From NCBI GenBank assembly GCA_900317305.1, contig ONGG01000001.1, forward strand, positions 248,001-312,000: a stretch of DNA of 64,000 bases. The letters are read 5' to 3'. This DNA comes from an uncultured Prevotellaceae bacterium. GTDB taxonomy: Bacteria; Bacteroidota; Bacteroidia; Bacteroidales; Bacteroidaceae. The translations under genes were made by a program, and so were the position numbers. Below, one piece after another: positions 52,912 to 62,353 of this stretch (positions within the stretch are counted from its first letter, which is position 1; every line of letters starts with the position of its first letter). The notes under the pieces were generated by a model. The model was not told the origin of the DNA. It did not search any database and saw nothing but the letters and a program-made list of their open reading frames with translations.

Positions 52912-53005
52912 TCTGTTTAATCATTTTTAACAAAAGATGATGCAAGATTTTACTCTTGTGTTTGTTTAAAAGCGTACTATCATTTCTACATAATACTTTA
53001 TATGA

Positions 53006-53047
53006 AATGGGCGCGGCGCCGGGTGGCGCCACGCCCATTAGTTTTTT
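53006..53047 (+). terminator. Terminator of the YbjQ-like gene
   Basis: AATGGGCG pairs with CGCCCATT and the inner GGCGCC pairs with GGCGCC. A T run follows. Confidence 0.8.
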
Positions 53048-53124
53048 CTCCCAATTTTATCCTCTGAATTCAGTAGCCTGAAGCCTTTTAGGCTTCTACA
53101 GTTTCTTGCAATCTTGACCGTTTG

Positions 53125-54411
53125 CTACAGATGAAAATCTCCCAATTTCTTCAAGAAGTAAGCACGGAAGTCGCTCCATTTGTAGTATGGACCATCCACA
53201 GGGGGTAGGGGCAGACGGGCCTCGTTCTCATTGAGCAGCACCTTCAGCAAGATGTCGCCTTCTCCTGTGACAGGACGATAGAATACTAACTGGATGTTGC
53301 AGCCCATCGGAAAGATCTTGTAACAGGCCCAGCCCTCATCATCGAGCATCTCAAGGTCGGCGATAGGCTTGCCGAAATCGTCGAGTTCGAGCAAGCATGC
53401 CAAAGGCATCACGCACACCTCATGGCCGTAGCGCAGGGTGGCTCCGGGATGGGGAAGACGCAGACAACTGTCGGCCTCTGCAATCATCACGCTCAGCAGG
53501 TTGCGCTGTGAATAGGGCGCAATGCCACCGTTCATCGGACTGGGACCATAGTTGATATACCACCAGGCATTGGTCTGGAGCCACATGTCGTAGAGTTCAT
53601 CCTCGTTGAACACATCGTAGAGGCTCACCTCATGGCGTAGTTCCGTGCTCTGGATGTTGCTGGCCATCTTGAAAAGATGATAGGACAGGTCTTGGGCATT
53701 CACTTGGTTGCTCCAGTATTTTTTGTCGTTGAACAGCGAGTTCATGATACGGTCATTGTGCTGGTGACGCTTGCAGAACTCGTCGTATTGCTTCTCTATT
53801 TCTGGCGCAAAGCGGGCCTCGCTCAGTTGGGCGTCGTGGAAATTCATATACCACATGTCGTGCTCACTGGCATCGTGCCTGACCTGCAGGAGCGGATTCA
53901 CGCGCAATAGGGCATGCAGGGCATTCTCCATCGAAAGGATGCAACGTATCACCACCGTGCTCTTGGCGTCGATATCGGTCGCGCCCTCAAACACCTGGGG
54001 GAACCGCTCAATCATTCTGCGGGCTATACCTTGATGCTGTTCCGCTCCGCGGAGTGTCAGTTCACCATGCCGTAGATGGGCTTCCTCCCGTATCAGCGCC
54101 ACCCTGCGCAGCACGTCCTTTCCAAACGGGGTGAGTTTGTTCAGAGAATCGGCTCGGCTTAGCGTCTTGAAGGCCTTGTCGTAGTCGCTGTCGTTGATGA
54201 GGTAGCGCGACCCATGACGGCCATAATGGCTGATATAGAATGGAGCATAGTTGGGTGGTGAAGGAGTGAGCCTCTCTTGCAATGGACCGGGGTAGGCATA
54301 GTAGTTGCTGCCCGACCGGAATATGTTTTCCTTGATTTCCTCTCGTGGAGTCTGGGCGAACGAGAGCATGGTGCATAGGATGAGCACTAAGGTGAGGATG
54401 CTTTTCTTCAT
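53125..54411 (-). CDS. Secreted histidine acid phosphatase (phytase/MINPP-like)
   Basis: The 428-residue protein has a signal peptide ending LSFAQ. The catalytic RHG-motif is YISHYGRHGSRYL near 63, and the second catalytic His is in LRYGHEVCVMPLA near 330, where HAE replaces the common HD. This is the clade-2 histidine phosphatase layout, and family members remove phosphate from inositol phosphates or other esters. Exact substrate is unresolved. It lies 54 bases upstream of tRNA-Val, in the same orientation. Confidence 0.88.
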   Translation of the reverse strand: MKKSILTLVLILCTMLSFAQTPREEIKENIFRSGSNYYAYPGPLQERLTPSPPNYAPFYISHYGRHGSRYLINDSDYDKAFKTLSRADSLNKLTPFGKDVLRRVALIREEAHLRHGELTLRGAEQHQGIARRMIERFPQVFEGATDIDAKSTVVIRCILSMENALHALLRVNPLLQVRHDASEHDMWYMNFHDAQLSEARFAPEIEKQYDEFCKRHQHNDRIMNSLFNDKKYWSNQVNAQDLSYHLFKMASNIQSTELRHEVSLYDVFNEDELYDMWLQTNAWWYINYGPSPMNGGIAPYSQRNLLSVMIAEADSCLRLPHPGATLRYGHEVCVMPLACLLELDDFGKPIADLEMLDDEGWACYKIFPMGCNIQLVFYRPVTGEGDILLKVLLNENEARLPLPPVDGPYYKWSDFRAYFLKKLGDFHL

Positions 54412-54435
54412 GTCAGAAATAGTTGGTTAATGATG

Positions 54436-54464
54436 AAAAAAGCCAGGTCAAAATGCCTGGCTTT
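54436..54464 (-). terminator. Terminator after tRNA-Val
   Basis: AGCCAGG pairs with CCTGGCT around an 8-base loop and is followed by T residues on the minus strand. Confidence 0.85.
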
Positions 54465-54465
54465 G

Positions 54466-54540
54466 TAGGAACGATCGGGCTCGAACCGATGACCTCTTCA
54501 ATGTGACTGAAGCGCTCTAAACCAACTGAGCTACGCTCCT
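54466..54540 (-). tRNA. tRNA-Val (anticodon CAC)
   Basis: A 75-base cloverleaf: acceptor AGGAGCG/CGTTCCT, D arm with GCTC...GAGC, anticodon stem CTTCA/TGAAG around GTCACAT (anticodon CAC, reading GTG), and T arm ATCGG-TTCGAGC-CCGAT. CCA is not encoded. Confidence 0.95.
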
Positions 54541-54642
54541 GTTTTGTTTTACGGATGCAAAGGTAGTAATTTTTCCCGACCCGCCAAAAAATCGGTGAGG
54601 TTTTTTTTGTCAATGCATAAAAAACTTGCCGTTGGCTCATGG

Positions 54643-56694
54643 TTACCATCCGTTGAAGAGTTCGAAACCAACTCTTACACCCATACCATTGTAGTGCCCC
54701 CTCTTGAGGGCCATGAAGCATCCAAGCGACACAAAACGGTTGGTGAAACTGTAACCAATCTCCGCATAATGGCTGAGTTTGTTGGCCCGCAGACCACTTA
54801 TGTAGAATCGTTCCTTCTCTATGGTGTGTCCAATGACCGGAATCCACGACATGAGGAGGAATGGCGACTCATAGGTGGCGTTCATCCTGAGGTAGTATTT
54901 GGAGGCGTTGTAGTAGTTGCGGTGCAACAACTCGAATTCTCCGCTCCAGTCGTCGTTCCATCCGCCGGGGATATTGTTCTCCCTGAAATTAGTATAGTCA
55001 AGAAAATAGACTCCTGTGGTATGGGTAGTGTAGAAACCTCCACCCACGCGGAGCGACACCGACCTGATACAGGAGAGTTTCTTCAGATATGAAAAATCAA
55101 ACTCCCATCGCTCATAGTTCATTTTGTCTTTGCTCAATCCGTTGATCGACCGTTCGTAGTCGACCGTGAACACGGGGCCCTGTTTGCCGAGAGGCAACAC
55201 TTTGGCCTCAGTGTGAAAAGATGTCGACTCATAAACCTGGGGTTTGCCCGTGATGATGAACCCATCGCTCGACACGGCCATCCAGCGGTTTTTCAGAATG
55301 CCTGCCTCCAGCCCCAGGAATGGGGTGATGTTGTAGTGCATCGTGAAATCCAACTGTTGGTGCTTGAAGTATTCCAGGTCGAGGTTGTCCCAGTCTATCG
55401 TGTCACCCTTCTCTTCCTTCAGGATGTCAATCACGGTTGAGTTGGTGATTTGATTGCCATCCTTGAAGGTAACCTTGATGTTTCCCTCATGGGCCTTGTC
55501 GAACGTGTATGTGACAGGGGCTTCCACATAAAACCGGTGCCACTTGAACGAGTAGCCCATCTTCTGGCGTATGAGGATCTCACTGTTGGGAGAGAGCGTG
55601 TAACTGATGTTCGCACTGAGGCGGTAGGTGAAACCACGACGGCCTGTATAACTGAAATATAGGGGGTTGAGAATGGGGGACAGACGGAAATAACCTCTGT
55701 CTTCAGGCCCAAACCTGCCCCTGATGCGGTGGAACAGGTGTTCGCCGAAAATGTCCCAAAGCACGTCTTTTGTAAAGTTCTTCTTGCGCACACTGGGTGG
55801 GGCGTTGCGGCGGACAGCCTGCACGGAGTCGTATTCCGCCAACAGGCCTGCCTCCAGGGGTGTCAGGGGATAGGGACGGTGGCGCTCCACAAACTCGCGT
55901 TCGCCCTCCTCGTCGTCTATCACCTTGTAGTCGGGAGAGTCGGGCAAGAAGAACGTCCCTTCATAATCGGTCTCAATGATATTGTCGAGAAAGGTGAAAC
56001 GGGTGTATAGTTTGCTGCGCTTGGGCAACAACGACCTCACTCCCTCGTCGCCCATCTCCATATTCAACTTAAACCTCACCATGTCAAATTCGCCCTCGAG
56101 ATAGCAACTCAGGATCTTGCCCGTCTCGGTCTCTACTTTGGCCTGTCCCGTGATGGCCTGGGTATTGTTGACTTGTGGAGTAAACTCCACCTGGGCAATG
56201 CTGTCGGAGACATAGATCACATTATATTTATATAAGCGATGGTTAAGCCTGTTGAATGGCGAGAGGATATTCCCGTCGATAATGGCAGGGCTGTAAATAT
56301 GGGGGGCAAGATAACTCCGCAGGTTGGGCAAGAGGGTACGTCTGCGGCGCATGGTGCTGATATGGGCGATGTTCATCCACTTGTCCTCCTCCTCGCCCTC
56401 ATGGAAGGTCTCGTGCATGAAGTGCTCACCATAGAAGATGCGCTTTCCGCTGCGTGGAATGTTGTAGAGACGGGGCACACAATAAATAATGTTGTTGTAG
56501 TGTGTGGCTGCCATCTGATATTTCAGGTAGGTGAACGAGGTGATGCCTTCGACCACACTGTCGATGGTGGCGCTGTAGTCATATACGCGCTCCACGACAA
56601 ACTGTTTCTGTTTGTCTTTTCCTTCTGCCAACACGACAACCGACATTATGGCAGAAACCAAAACCAACCATCGAAGACACAATTGCCTATTCAT
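54643..56694 (-). CDS. DUF5686-type outer-membrane beta-barrel protein
   Basis: The 683-residue protein has a signal peptide ending LAEG and a long N-terminal domain (VVERVYDYSATIDSVVEGIT near residue 33). A barrel region follows from about 330 with many aromatic-girdled strands, ending GMGVRVGFELFNGW. The pattern fits DUF5686, which usually also carries an N-terminal carboxypeptidase-regulatory domain; that domain is absent here. Its role is unknown. Confidence 0.78.
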   Translation of the reverse strand: MNRQLCLRWLVLVSAIMSVVVLAEGKDKQKQFVVERVYDYSATIDSVVEGITSFTYLKYQMAATHYNNIIYCVPRLYNIPRSGKRIFYGEHFMHETFHEGEEEDKWMNIAHISTMRRRRTLLPNLRSYLAPHIYSPAIIDGNILSPFNRLNHRLYKYNVIYVSDSIAQVEFTPQVNNTQAITGQAKVETETGKILSCYLEGEFDMVRFKLNMEMGDEGVRSLLPKRSKLYTRFTFLDNIIETDYEGTFFLPDSPDYKVIDDEEGEREFVERHRPYPLTPLEAGLLAEYDSVQAVRRNAPPSVRKKNFTKDVLWDIFGEHLFHRIRGRFGPEDRGYFRLSPILNPLYFSYTGRRGFTYRLSANISYTLSPNSEILIRQKMGYSFKWHRFYVEAPVTYTFDKAHEGNIKVTFKDGNQITNSTVIDILKEEKGDTIDWDNLDLEYFKHQQLDFTMHYNITPFLGLEAGILKNRWMAVSSDGFIITGKPQVYESTSFHTEAKVLPLGKQGPVFTVDYERSINGLSKDKMNYERWEFDFSYLKKLSCIRSVSLRVGGGFYTTHTTGVYFLDYTNFRENNIPGGWNDDWSGEFELLHRNYYNASKYYLRMNATYESPFLLMSWIPVIGHTIEKERFYISGLRANKLSHYAEIGYSFTNRFVSLGCFMALKRGHYNGMGVRVGFELFNGW

Positions 56695-56705
56695 TCCACA
56701 AAAGT

Positions 56706-56860
56706 ACGATTAAGCGAGTAAAATGCAAAATAATTTTTGCATTTTCGAGCGGAAGTACTTTCGGCCGCAGGCCAAAATTACGATTAAGCGAGTAAAATGC
56801 AAAATAATTTTTGCATTTTCGAGCGGAAGTACTTTCGGCCGCAGGCCAAAAGCACGATTA
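56706..56860. repeat. 74-bp tandem repeat upstream of the DUF5686 gene
   Basis: Units start at 56706 and 56780, nearly identical, with the beginning of a third at 56854. Each holds a palindrome AAAATGCAAAA/TTTTTGCATTTT and a GGCCGCAGGCC hairpin. It occupies the gap between the DUF5686 start and the end of rpoD. Confidence 0.88.
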
Positions 56861-56885
56861 TTATTCGTTTTCAGCAAAATAGCGA

Positions 56886-56928
56886 CAAAAAAACGCTCCC
56901 CCTCGTTCGAAAGAAGAAGGGGGAGCGT
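56886..56928 (-). terminator. Terminator of rpoD
   Basis: A perfect 11-bp stem (ACGCTCCCCCT with AGGGGGAGCGT) with a T run on the minus strand. Confidence 0.85.
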
Positions 56929-56947
56929 GGTATGATTTCGGAAACAA

Positions 56948-57820
56948 TTATCCGAGGTACTTCATCAAAATCTTCGCATTGCCACTGTCGCGAAGCTTGG
57001 CGATGCTCTTCTCACGGATCTGGCGCACACGCTCGCGGGTAAGACCCAGACGGTCGCCAATCTCCTCCAGACCCTTCTCGGGCTGGCCAATGCCGAAACA
57101 CTCGCGGATAATCGTAATCTCACGGTCTTTCAGCACCTTGTTGAGCACGGAGTCCAACTCAAGAGCCATCGACTCATGGTCAACGTAACGGTCGGTGCGG
57201 CTATCTTCGCCACTGGGCATCACGTCGAGCATGCAGTTGTCCTCGCCATCTTGGAATGGGGCATCGATTGACACATGGTGACCATCGGCCATCAGACTTT
57301 GGCCAATCTTCTCCTCGTCGAGATTGGTGGCGTCCGACAACTCGGAAACAGAGGGATGGCGCATGTTTTCTTGCTCAAACTTATTGATCTCATGGTTGAT
57401 CTTGTTGAGCGAACCTACTTGATTCAAAGGTAAGCGCACAATGCGGCTCTGCTCGGCGATAGCCTGGAGTATACTCTGGCGAATCCACCATACGGCATAG
57501 GAAATGAATTTGAAACCACGGGTCTCGTCAAATTTCTGAGCAGCCTTGATGAGGCCAATGTTGCCTTCATCAATGAGGTCGGTGAGGGTAAGGCCCTGAT
57601 GCTGGTACTGCTTGGCCACAGACACAACAAATCGAAGGTTAGCGGTCACCAACTTGTCCTTGGCACGCTCTCCCTCCGGACCACCTTTCTTAATCTTCTG
57701 GGCTAACTCAATTTCCTCGTCAATCGAAATCAACGGAGCACGACCAATCTCCACAAGGTATTTGTCTAATGCCTCACTGGAACGATTGGTGATACTCTTT
57801 ACAATCTTTAATTGTCTCAT
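56948..57820 (-). CDS. rpoD: Primary RNA polymerase sigma factor (Bacteroidetes type)
   Basis: The 290-residue factor lacks region 1.1 and is of the short type that recognises TAnnTTTG. Region 1.2/2 covers about residues 15-130 (ALDKYLVEIGRAPLIS, then LTDLIDEGNIGLIKAAQKFD and RGFKFISYAVWWIRQSILQA). Region 3 follows (LNQVGSLNKINHEINKFEQE), and region 4 ends with the helix-turn-helix LEEIGDRLGLTRERVRQIRE. A minus-strand -7 element TAATTTTGC is at 57887-57895. Confidence 0.97.
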   Translation of the reverse strand: MRQLKIVKSITNRSSEALDKYLVEIGRAPLISIDEEIELAQKIKKGGPEGERAKDKLVTANLRFVVSVAKQYQHQGLTLTDLIDEGNIGLIKAAQKFDETRGFKFISYAVWWIRQSILQAIAEQSRIVRLPLNQVGSLNKINHEINKFEQENMRHPSVSELSDATNLDEEKIGQSLMADGHHVSIDAPFQDGEDNCMLDVMPSGEDSRTDRYVDHESMALELDSVLNKVLKDREITIIRECFGIGQPEKGLEEIGDRLGLTRERVRQIREKSIAKLRDSGNAKILMKYLG

Positions 57821-58014
57821 TCTACCTTAAATTACTCTAACAGATTGACTAACAATAAATTAACTTATTATCCTTTAATACGCGATGCAAAATTAATAAA
57901 AAAAGCAATACGTTGCTCGGCTGACAGATGGATTTTTTGTTTAAAAAAAGTTAAACCAAACTGTGCATTTCATTGATTTTAAATAATTTGAGTCGCAATT
58001 TTATACTGCAAAAA

Positions 58015-58938
58015 TCATGCCAAATAATCCTCTGGCACAATATGGATGCCTACATGTGTAATATTGTCATATTTTTCCTTGAGTTTTTCCTCGATACGAA
58101 GTGCATGCCGGTGGGCCTCGGTCACCGAAAGCGCCCCAGGCATGGCCACAAGCAGTTCGATGGCCAACGACTGGCCTACACGGCGTGAGAGCACCTTGCG
58201 CACCTCTTTCACGTCGGGCTCTTCTTCGGCCAGGTGTGCAATCTCGGCTTCTATCTCGTCGGGGAGACTATGCTCCGAGAGGTCGCGAACGGCATTCAAT
58301 ATCAAAAGCCAGGCTATGCGGATGATGAAAACACTCACCACCACCGAGGTGATGGGATCCACAATGCGCCACCTCACACCAAAGAAGATGGCGACGAAGA
58401 TGCCAATAAACGTGCCTATCGACGAGATGGCATCGCTGCGGTGGTGCCAGGCATTGCCCGCCAGCACCTGTGAACCGGTTTTGCGCACCACGGGGAGGGT
58501 GATGCGGTAAAGCCATTCCTTCACCACGATGCTCACCAGAGCAGCGATAAGGGCGATGTAGCCCGGCTGCTGGAGCACCTGCCCATGGATGGCACGAATA
58601 GCCACGGTCACGCCATGGTGACAGAGCCAAAGTCCAATGAAGCCGATAATGATGCCCGTGATGAGTGCAGCCACCGTACCGTATTTGCCACGGCCATAGT
58701 CGTGGGTGGCATCGTTCGACTTCAGACCTGGCTTCATCAGCACCAAAACAATGATGTCGGTGGCCAGGTCGGAGAGCGAGTGAACGGCATCCGACAGCAT
58801 GGCAGCCGAATGGCCGAGGATGGCAGCCAGGAACTTGAACAGCGTGAGCAGTGTGTTAATTAACACACCTTTTAAGGTGACGGATTGTATGCGGGTGTCG
58901 GCAGTCTTTTTGGGCATAATCGTACTGGCGTTAATCAT
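58015..58938 (-). CDS. Second cation diffusion facilitator transporter
   Basis: The 307-residue inner-membrane protein has helix-2 metal site AMLSDAVHSLSDLATD near residue 46 (DxxHSxxD) and helix-5 site NAWHHRSDAISS near 160 (HxxxD). The cytoplasmic C-terminal domain ends THVGIHIVPEDYLA. It is shorter than the CDF at 18684-19811 and not closely similar to it. The first ATG gives MINASTIMPKK; the second ATG (Met8) is plausible. A -7 element TATTTTTGC is at 58958-58966. Confidence 0.93.
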   Translation of the reverse strand: MINASTIMPKKTADTRIQSVTLKGVLINTLLTLFKFLAAILGHSAAMLSDAVHSLSDLATDIIVLVLMKPGLKSNDATHDYGRGKYGTVAALITGIIIGFIGLWLCHHGVTVAIRAIHGQVLQQPGYIALIAALVSIVVKEWLYRITLPVVRKTGSQVLAGNAWHHRSDAISSIGTFIGIFVAIFFGVRWRIVDPITSVVVSVFIIRIAWLLILNAVRDLSEHSLPDEIEAEIAHLAEEEPDVKEVRKVLSRRVGQSLAIELLVAMPGALSVTEAHRHALRIEEKLKEKYDNITHVGIHIVPEDYLA

Positions 58939-59030
58939 ATGTTCAATAACATAGATTGCAAAAATACGATGAAAATTTCATTTGAGCAAATTTTTTTTTG
59001 CTTGATGGTGCCAACATGGATTTTTATTTA

Positions 59031-59039
59031 TAAATTTGC
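59031..59039 (+). promoter_or_regulatory. -7 element of the FKBP-EamA operon
   Basis: TAAATTTGC, 63 bases before the start codon. Confidence 0.55.
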
Positions 59040-59102
59040 ACGTCTGTTAGGTGGTTTGCATCCAACCACTGTGACCGACCTTACTAAATTGAGGATTTGG
59101 AA

Positions 59103-60185
59103 ATGTCAGAAAACAAAAAAAACGTGAGAAAAACCGCACAAAAAGGTGCGGAGAAACCAGCAGCACCCAAAAAGAATTCTGCGAAGAGATGGTTGCTGGC
59201 TGCAGTGGCCGTGGTGGCTCTGGCTGCCCTGGGTTGGGTTGGATTCTCCCTGTTCGGAAACAACTACAAGAAAATGGCCATGGAGATGAAGGTCAACACG
59301 TTGGTGGCCCAGCGCCTTGCCATCGCCATGCTTACCGACTATCAGGACAACTGGCTCAGGATGGAGACGGAGCAACTGGGGAAAAACGACAAGGGTGAGT
59401 GGGTATCTACCAGCGACCCGAAGCAGATTATCGCCTGGCGACAGCAGTTCTTCAAGCAGAATGGTGCCGATGTCACCCTTCAGAACCTTCTGGGTGAAAT
59501 CGACGAGAACCTGAATGGAATGAAACTTACGCCGGCCAAATATCGCGACACACAGAACAACTTCAAAGAGGCGGCAAGTGCACTGAAACAATTGGTTCAA
59601 CTCACCAAGAACCCGGGCGACTCGCTCATTGGCATGTGCTCGAGCATGGGTGAGTACTCCAAGAAGATCGATAATGCGCTCGAACCTACCGACTTCAATT
59701 TCTGGGTGACGTTTGATGAGGTGAAAGCCAAGGCCGACATCGTGTCTCAGCAAATCAAGGACAACGAAATCGTGGAGGCTCTTGCCAAGACCAGCAATGG
59801 CGAACAGAATAATGCCATCAACGTACTCAAATATAAGAAACTGGGATTCAAGGAACTTCCTGGCGGCAAGGGTGTGCTCTACCATGAGGTCACTGCCGGC
59901 AAAGGCCCCAACCCGAAAGACGACACCAAACTGCTTGTTCACTATGAGGGCAAACTCATGGACGGAACGGTATTCGACAGCAGTTATGACCGTGGTCAAC
60001 CGGCTTCGATGCGTCCCAGCCAGACGGTGCCAGGCTTCTGGCATTCACTGGTCAAGATGAAGGCTGGTTCGAAATGGGAGGTATATATTCCCTACGACCA
60101 AGCCTATGGCAATAGGGCCGCCGGTGCCGTCAAACCCTATTCAGACTTGTTCTTCACGCTCGAAATCATTAAATTCGAAGAATAA
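59103..60185 (+). CDS. Membrane-anchored FKBP-type peptidyl-prolyl isomerase
   Basis: The 360-residue protein has a basic N-terminus and one transmembrane segment at about 30-50 (WLLAAVAVVALAALGWVGF). A helical region with MKVNTLVAQRLAIAMLTDYQ follows, and the FKBP domain spans about 262-357. The latter has LLVHYEGKLMDGTVFDSSYD, TVPGFWHSLVKMKAGSKWEV and YIPYDQAYG. It would catalyse proline isomerisation of exported proteins. The next gene starts immediately after its stop codon. Confidence 0.92.
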   Translation: MSENKKNVRKTAQKGAEKPAAPKKNSAKRWLLAAVAVVALAALGWVGFSLFGNNYKKMAMEMKVNTLVAQRLAIAMLTDYQDNWLRMETEQLGKNDKGEWVSTSDPKQIIAWRQQFFKQNGADVTLQNLLGEIDENLNGMKLTPAKYRDTQNNFKEAASALKQLVQLTKNPGDSLIGMCSSMGEYSKKIDNALEPTDFNFWVTFDEVKAKADIVSQQIKDNEIVEALAKTSNGEQNNAINVLKYKKLGFKELPGGKGVLYHEVTAGKGPNPKDDTKLLVHYEGKLMDGTVFDSSYDRGQPASMRPSQTVPGFWHSLVKMKAGSKWEVYIPYDQAYGNRAAGAVKPYSDLFFTLEIIKFEE

Positions 60186-61088
60186 ATGAACGACTTCAGT
60201 AAAGCAAAAGGGCATCTGGCCATCTTTGCGGCCAATACGATTTTCGGTCTGGGTGTGCCTGTGACCAAGGCGTTGCTCGACGACTGGGTGACGCCAATGG
60301 GCTATATGGCATCAAGGTGCGTGTTCGCAGCGATCATCTTCTGGGTCATCGCCTACTTCATGCCCAAGGAACCCGTAGAGAAACGCGACCTGGTGGTCAT
60401 TATGCTCGCCGGATTGCTGGGCTTTGTCATCTCACAGACGCTTACCGCTTGGGCATTAGACTACACCACACCTGTCTACTACTCCCTCGTGGCTGCCATG
60501 ACGCCAGTAGCCGTGATGATATTGGCTGCCATCTTCCTCAAGGAAAACATCACCGCTATCAAGGTGCTGGGCGTGCTGTTGGCCATTGCCGGCGCACTGC
60601 TCATGCTGTTTATCTCGTGGAAGAGTGGCACGGGCAAGAACGACCTGCTGGGCATTTTCCTCACCGTACTCAGCATGCTTACCTGGGCAGTCTACCTCAT
60701 CGTCACACGCAAAGTGTCGGCCAAGTACTCCTCGGTCACCCAGATGAAGTATGTGTTCCTCGTATCGGCCATTGTCACGCTGCCCATCGCCATGTTCACC
60801 GAGCCCCAGCAGCGGCTCTACTCCGCGGCATGGGAGTGGAGTGGTGTCATCGAGATGGCCTTTATCGTGATCTTTGCCACGGTCCTGGGCTATTTCCTCA
60901 TCCCATACGCCATGAAGTTCTTGCGGGCTACTACCGTAAGCATCTACACCAACATACAGCCTGTGGTGGCCTCGTTGGTGGCCATTGCCATCGGCCAGGA
61001 CATGATGAGTTGGGACAAGCCTGTGGCTGCTGTCCTCGTGCTTCTTGGCGCGTATATCGTCACCATGCCCGACAAACGGGCCAAATAG
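60186..61088 (+). CDS. EamA/DMT-family transporter
   Basis: The 300-residue membrane protein has two EamA repeats, with about ten helices (IFAANTIFGLGVPVTKALLD near 11, then PVYYSLVAAMTPVAVMILAA near 95, and LRATTVSIYTNIQPVVASLV near 245). The family exports metabolites or amino acids; substrate is unknown. It starts directly after the FKBP gene stop (TAA-ATG), so translation is coupled. Confidence 0.9.
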   Translation: MNDFSKAKGHLAIFAANTIFGLGVPVTKALLDDWVTPMGYMASRCVFAAIIFWVIAYFMPKEPVEKRDLVVIMLAGLLGFVISQTLTAWALDYTTPVYYSLVAAMTPVAVMILAAIFLKENITAIKVLGVLLAIAGALLMLFISWKSGTGKNDLLGIFLTVLSMLTWAVYLIVTRKVSAKYSSVTQMKYVFLVSAIVTLPIAMFTEPQQRLYSAAWEWSGVIEMAFIVIFATVLGYFLIPYAMKFLRATTVSIYTNIQPVVASLVAIAIGQDMMSWDKPVAAVLVLLGAYIVTMPDKRAK

Positions 61089-61148
61089 CACTGACCGCTC
61101 CACCTGTCTCACCAAGTGGAGCAACCATTCTTTTAACGTCACAAAACC

Positions 61149-61188
61149 AATCGCCCGCTTGCCTGGACCAAAAGGCAAGCGGGCGATT
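61149..61188. terminator. Terminator after the EamA gene
   Basis: A perfect 15-bp stem (AATCGCCCGCTTGCC/GGCAAGCGGGCGATT). Confidence 0.75.
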
Positions 61189-61192
61189 TCGT

Positions 61193-61266
61193 ACTATTCA
61201 GACTATTAGTACTATTCAGACTATAAAAGACTATAAAAGACTATAAAAGACTATTGTCAGAACTCC
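61193..61266. repeat. Microsatellite ACTATAAAAG with core CTATTGTCAGAACTCC
   Basis: A TACTATTCAG-type segment is followed by three ACTATAAAAG units. The core CTATTGTCAGAACTCC at 61251-61266 differs from the other copies by one base. It lies between convergent genes. Confidence 0.8.
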
Positions 61267-61275
61267 CAATCTCTA

Positions 61276-62334
61276 TCATTTCGGATGGAAGAAGCGCCTT
61301 TCCCATACGCTGTCTTTGGGAATGACTTCGGGATGGACGATGGAGATAAGGTCTCTGATCAGCACATCGGGCGCCACGGGGATGGTCTCCTCAAACGATA
61401 GCATCCCGCTCTTGCCCTCTGGCTGCCAATACGCCTCTATCATTGCACTGCCCTTTGACGAGGTGCCTGCAGCAGTGGCAGGATGACGGATGATGGCACC
61501 GGCATCGCCAATAATCTGCTCCATGAGGGCATCAGTGTTGATAGGCTCCTTCAGGAAACCATTGTCCTTGTATAGAACGAGGGTAGGGCGGTCGTTCACT
61601 TCCAGGATCGAATAACTGGCCTCGTTGTAGTGCTGTTCGGCCTTGCCGAAGAAATCACTGCCCGCAGTTTCCTTTCCTATGAGCATGGCGATGAGTTTGA
61701 TCCATTCGGCCTGAGCGAGAGGATGGCGCTCCAAGTTGCAATAGACGGGGATGGTTGTCGACGGGAGATCGGAGAGTCGTTTGTCGCCAATGAGTGGGGG
61801 AGCCACGAGCACGATGTCGGCACCCAGACGGCGTATGGCATCGATGTCGGGCGAGCGCATTGTTCCGATGATTTGGATATCCCCACTTTTCACGAAGTCA
61901 TTAATCTGTTCGGCGTGCTGCGACTGGGGTGAGGGCACTCCTTTGATGATATGCACGGAGTCGAGACCGATGAAGAAGGAAATTTGTGTCAAGTCGGTGC
62001 ATACGGCGCCACGAATGGGTACGTTGAAGCATCGGTATCCGGCGGGCACATTCTCTGTGGAATGGCCTTTTCGGATGAGAGCCAGCCTGAGGGTGTCGTT
62101 CTCCTCTGATATGCTGTCTTGAGGGTTGGCGATGTCGATGAGCGGAGTCCCATCAGACAGGTACCTCACCTTGAATCCCTTGGCATAGGCCGGAGTCATG
62201 TCGACCACGGAGTCGAAGATCGTGGTAGGCGGAAACTCTCGTATATGATACGTCGTACGATTGTTCTTGCACGATGCAGAGCATAGCAGCAAGGCAATCA
62301 GGCACCAGGGGAGTATGCGCTCGGGATATCTCAT
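61276..62334 (-). CDS. ABC transporter substrate-binding lipoprotein (metal-chelate/cobalamin type)
   Basis: The 352-residue protein has a lipobox (LLLCSASCKNN). The two-lobe FecB/TroA-like binding fold includes ISFFIGLDSVHIIKGV near 122, IGTMRSPDIDAIRRLGADIV near 150, WIKLIAMLIGK near 210 and DLISIVHPEV near 335. It is most similar in type to Fe-siderophore or cobalamin binding proteins of Bacteroidetes. It follows the permease gene by 19 bases (or 7 if ATG 62346 is used) on the same strand. Confidence 0.88.
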   Translation of the reverse strand: MRYPERILPWCLIALLLCSASCKNNRTTYHIREFPPTTIFDSVVDMTPAYAKGFKVRYLSDGTPLIDIANPQDSISEENDTLRLALIRKGHSTENVPAGYRCFNVPIRGAVCTDLTQISFFIGLDSVHIIKGVPSPQSQHAEQINDFVKSGDIQIIGTMRSPDIDAIRRLGADIVLVAPPLIGDKRLSDLPSTTIPVYCNLERHPLAQAEWIKLIAMLIGKETAGSDFFGKAEQHYNEASYSILEVNDRPTLVLYKDNGFLKEPINTDALMEQIIGDAGAIIRHPATAAGTSSKGSAMIEAYWQPEGKSGMLSFEETIPVAPDVLIRDLISIVHPEVIPKDSVWERRFFHPK

Positions 62335-62353
62335 GACAGAGGACATTGGCAGG

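Noticed and set aside
56706-56853. Small RNA gene in the 74-bp tandem repeat
   Set aside because: Palindromes exist but no promoter with clear spacing and no terminator of its own could be shown.
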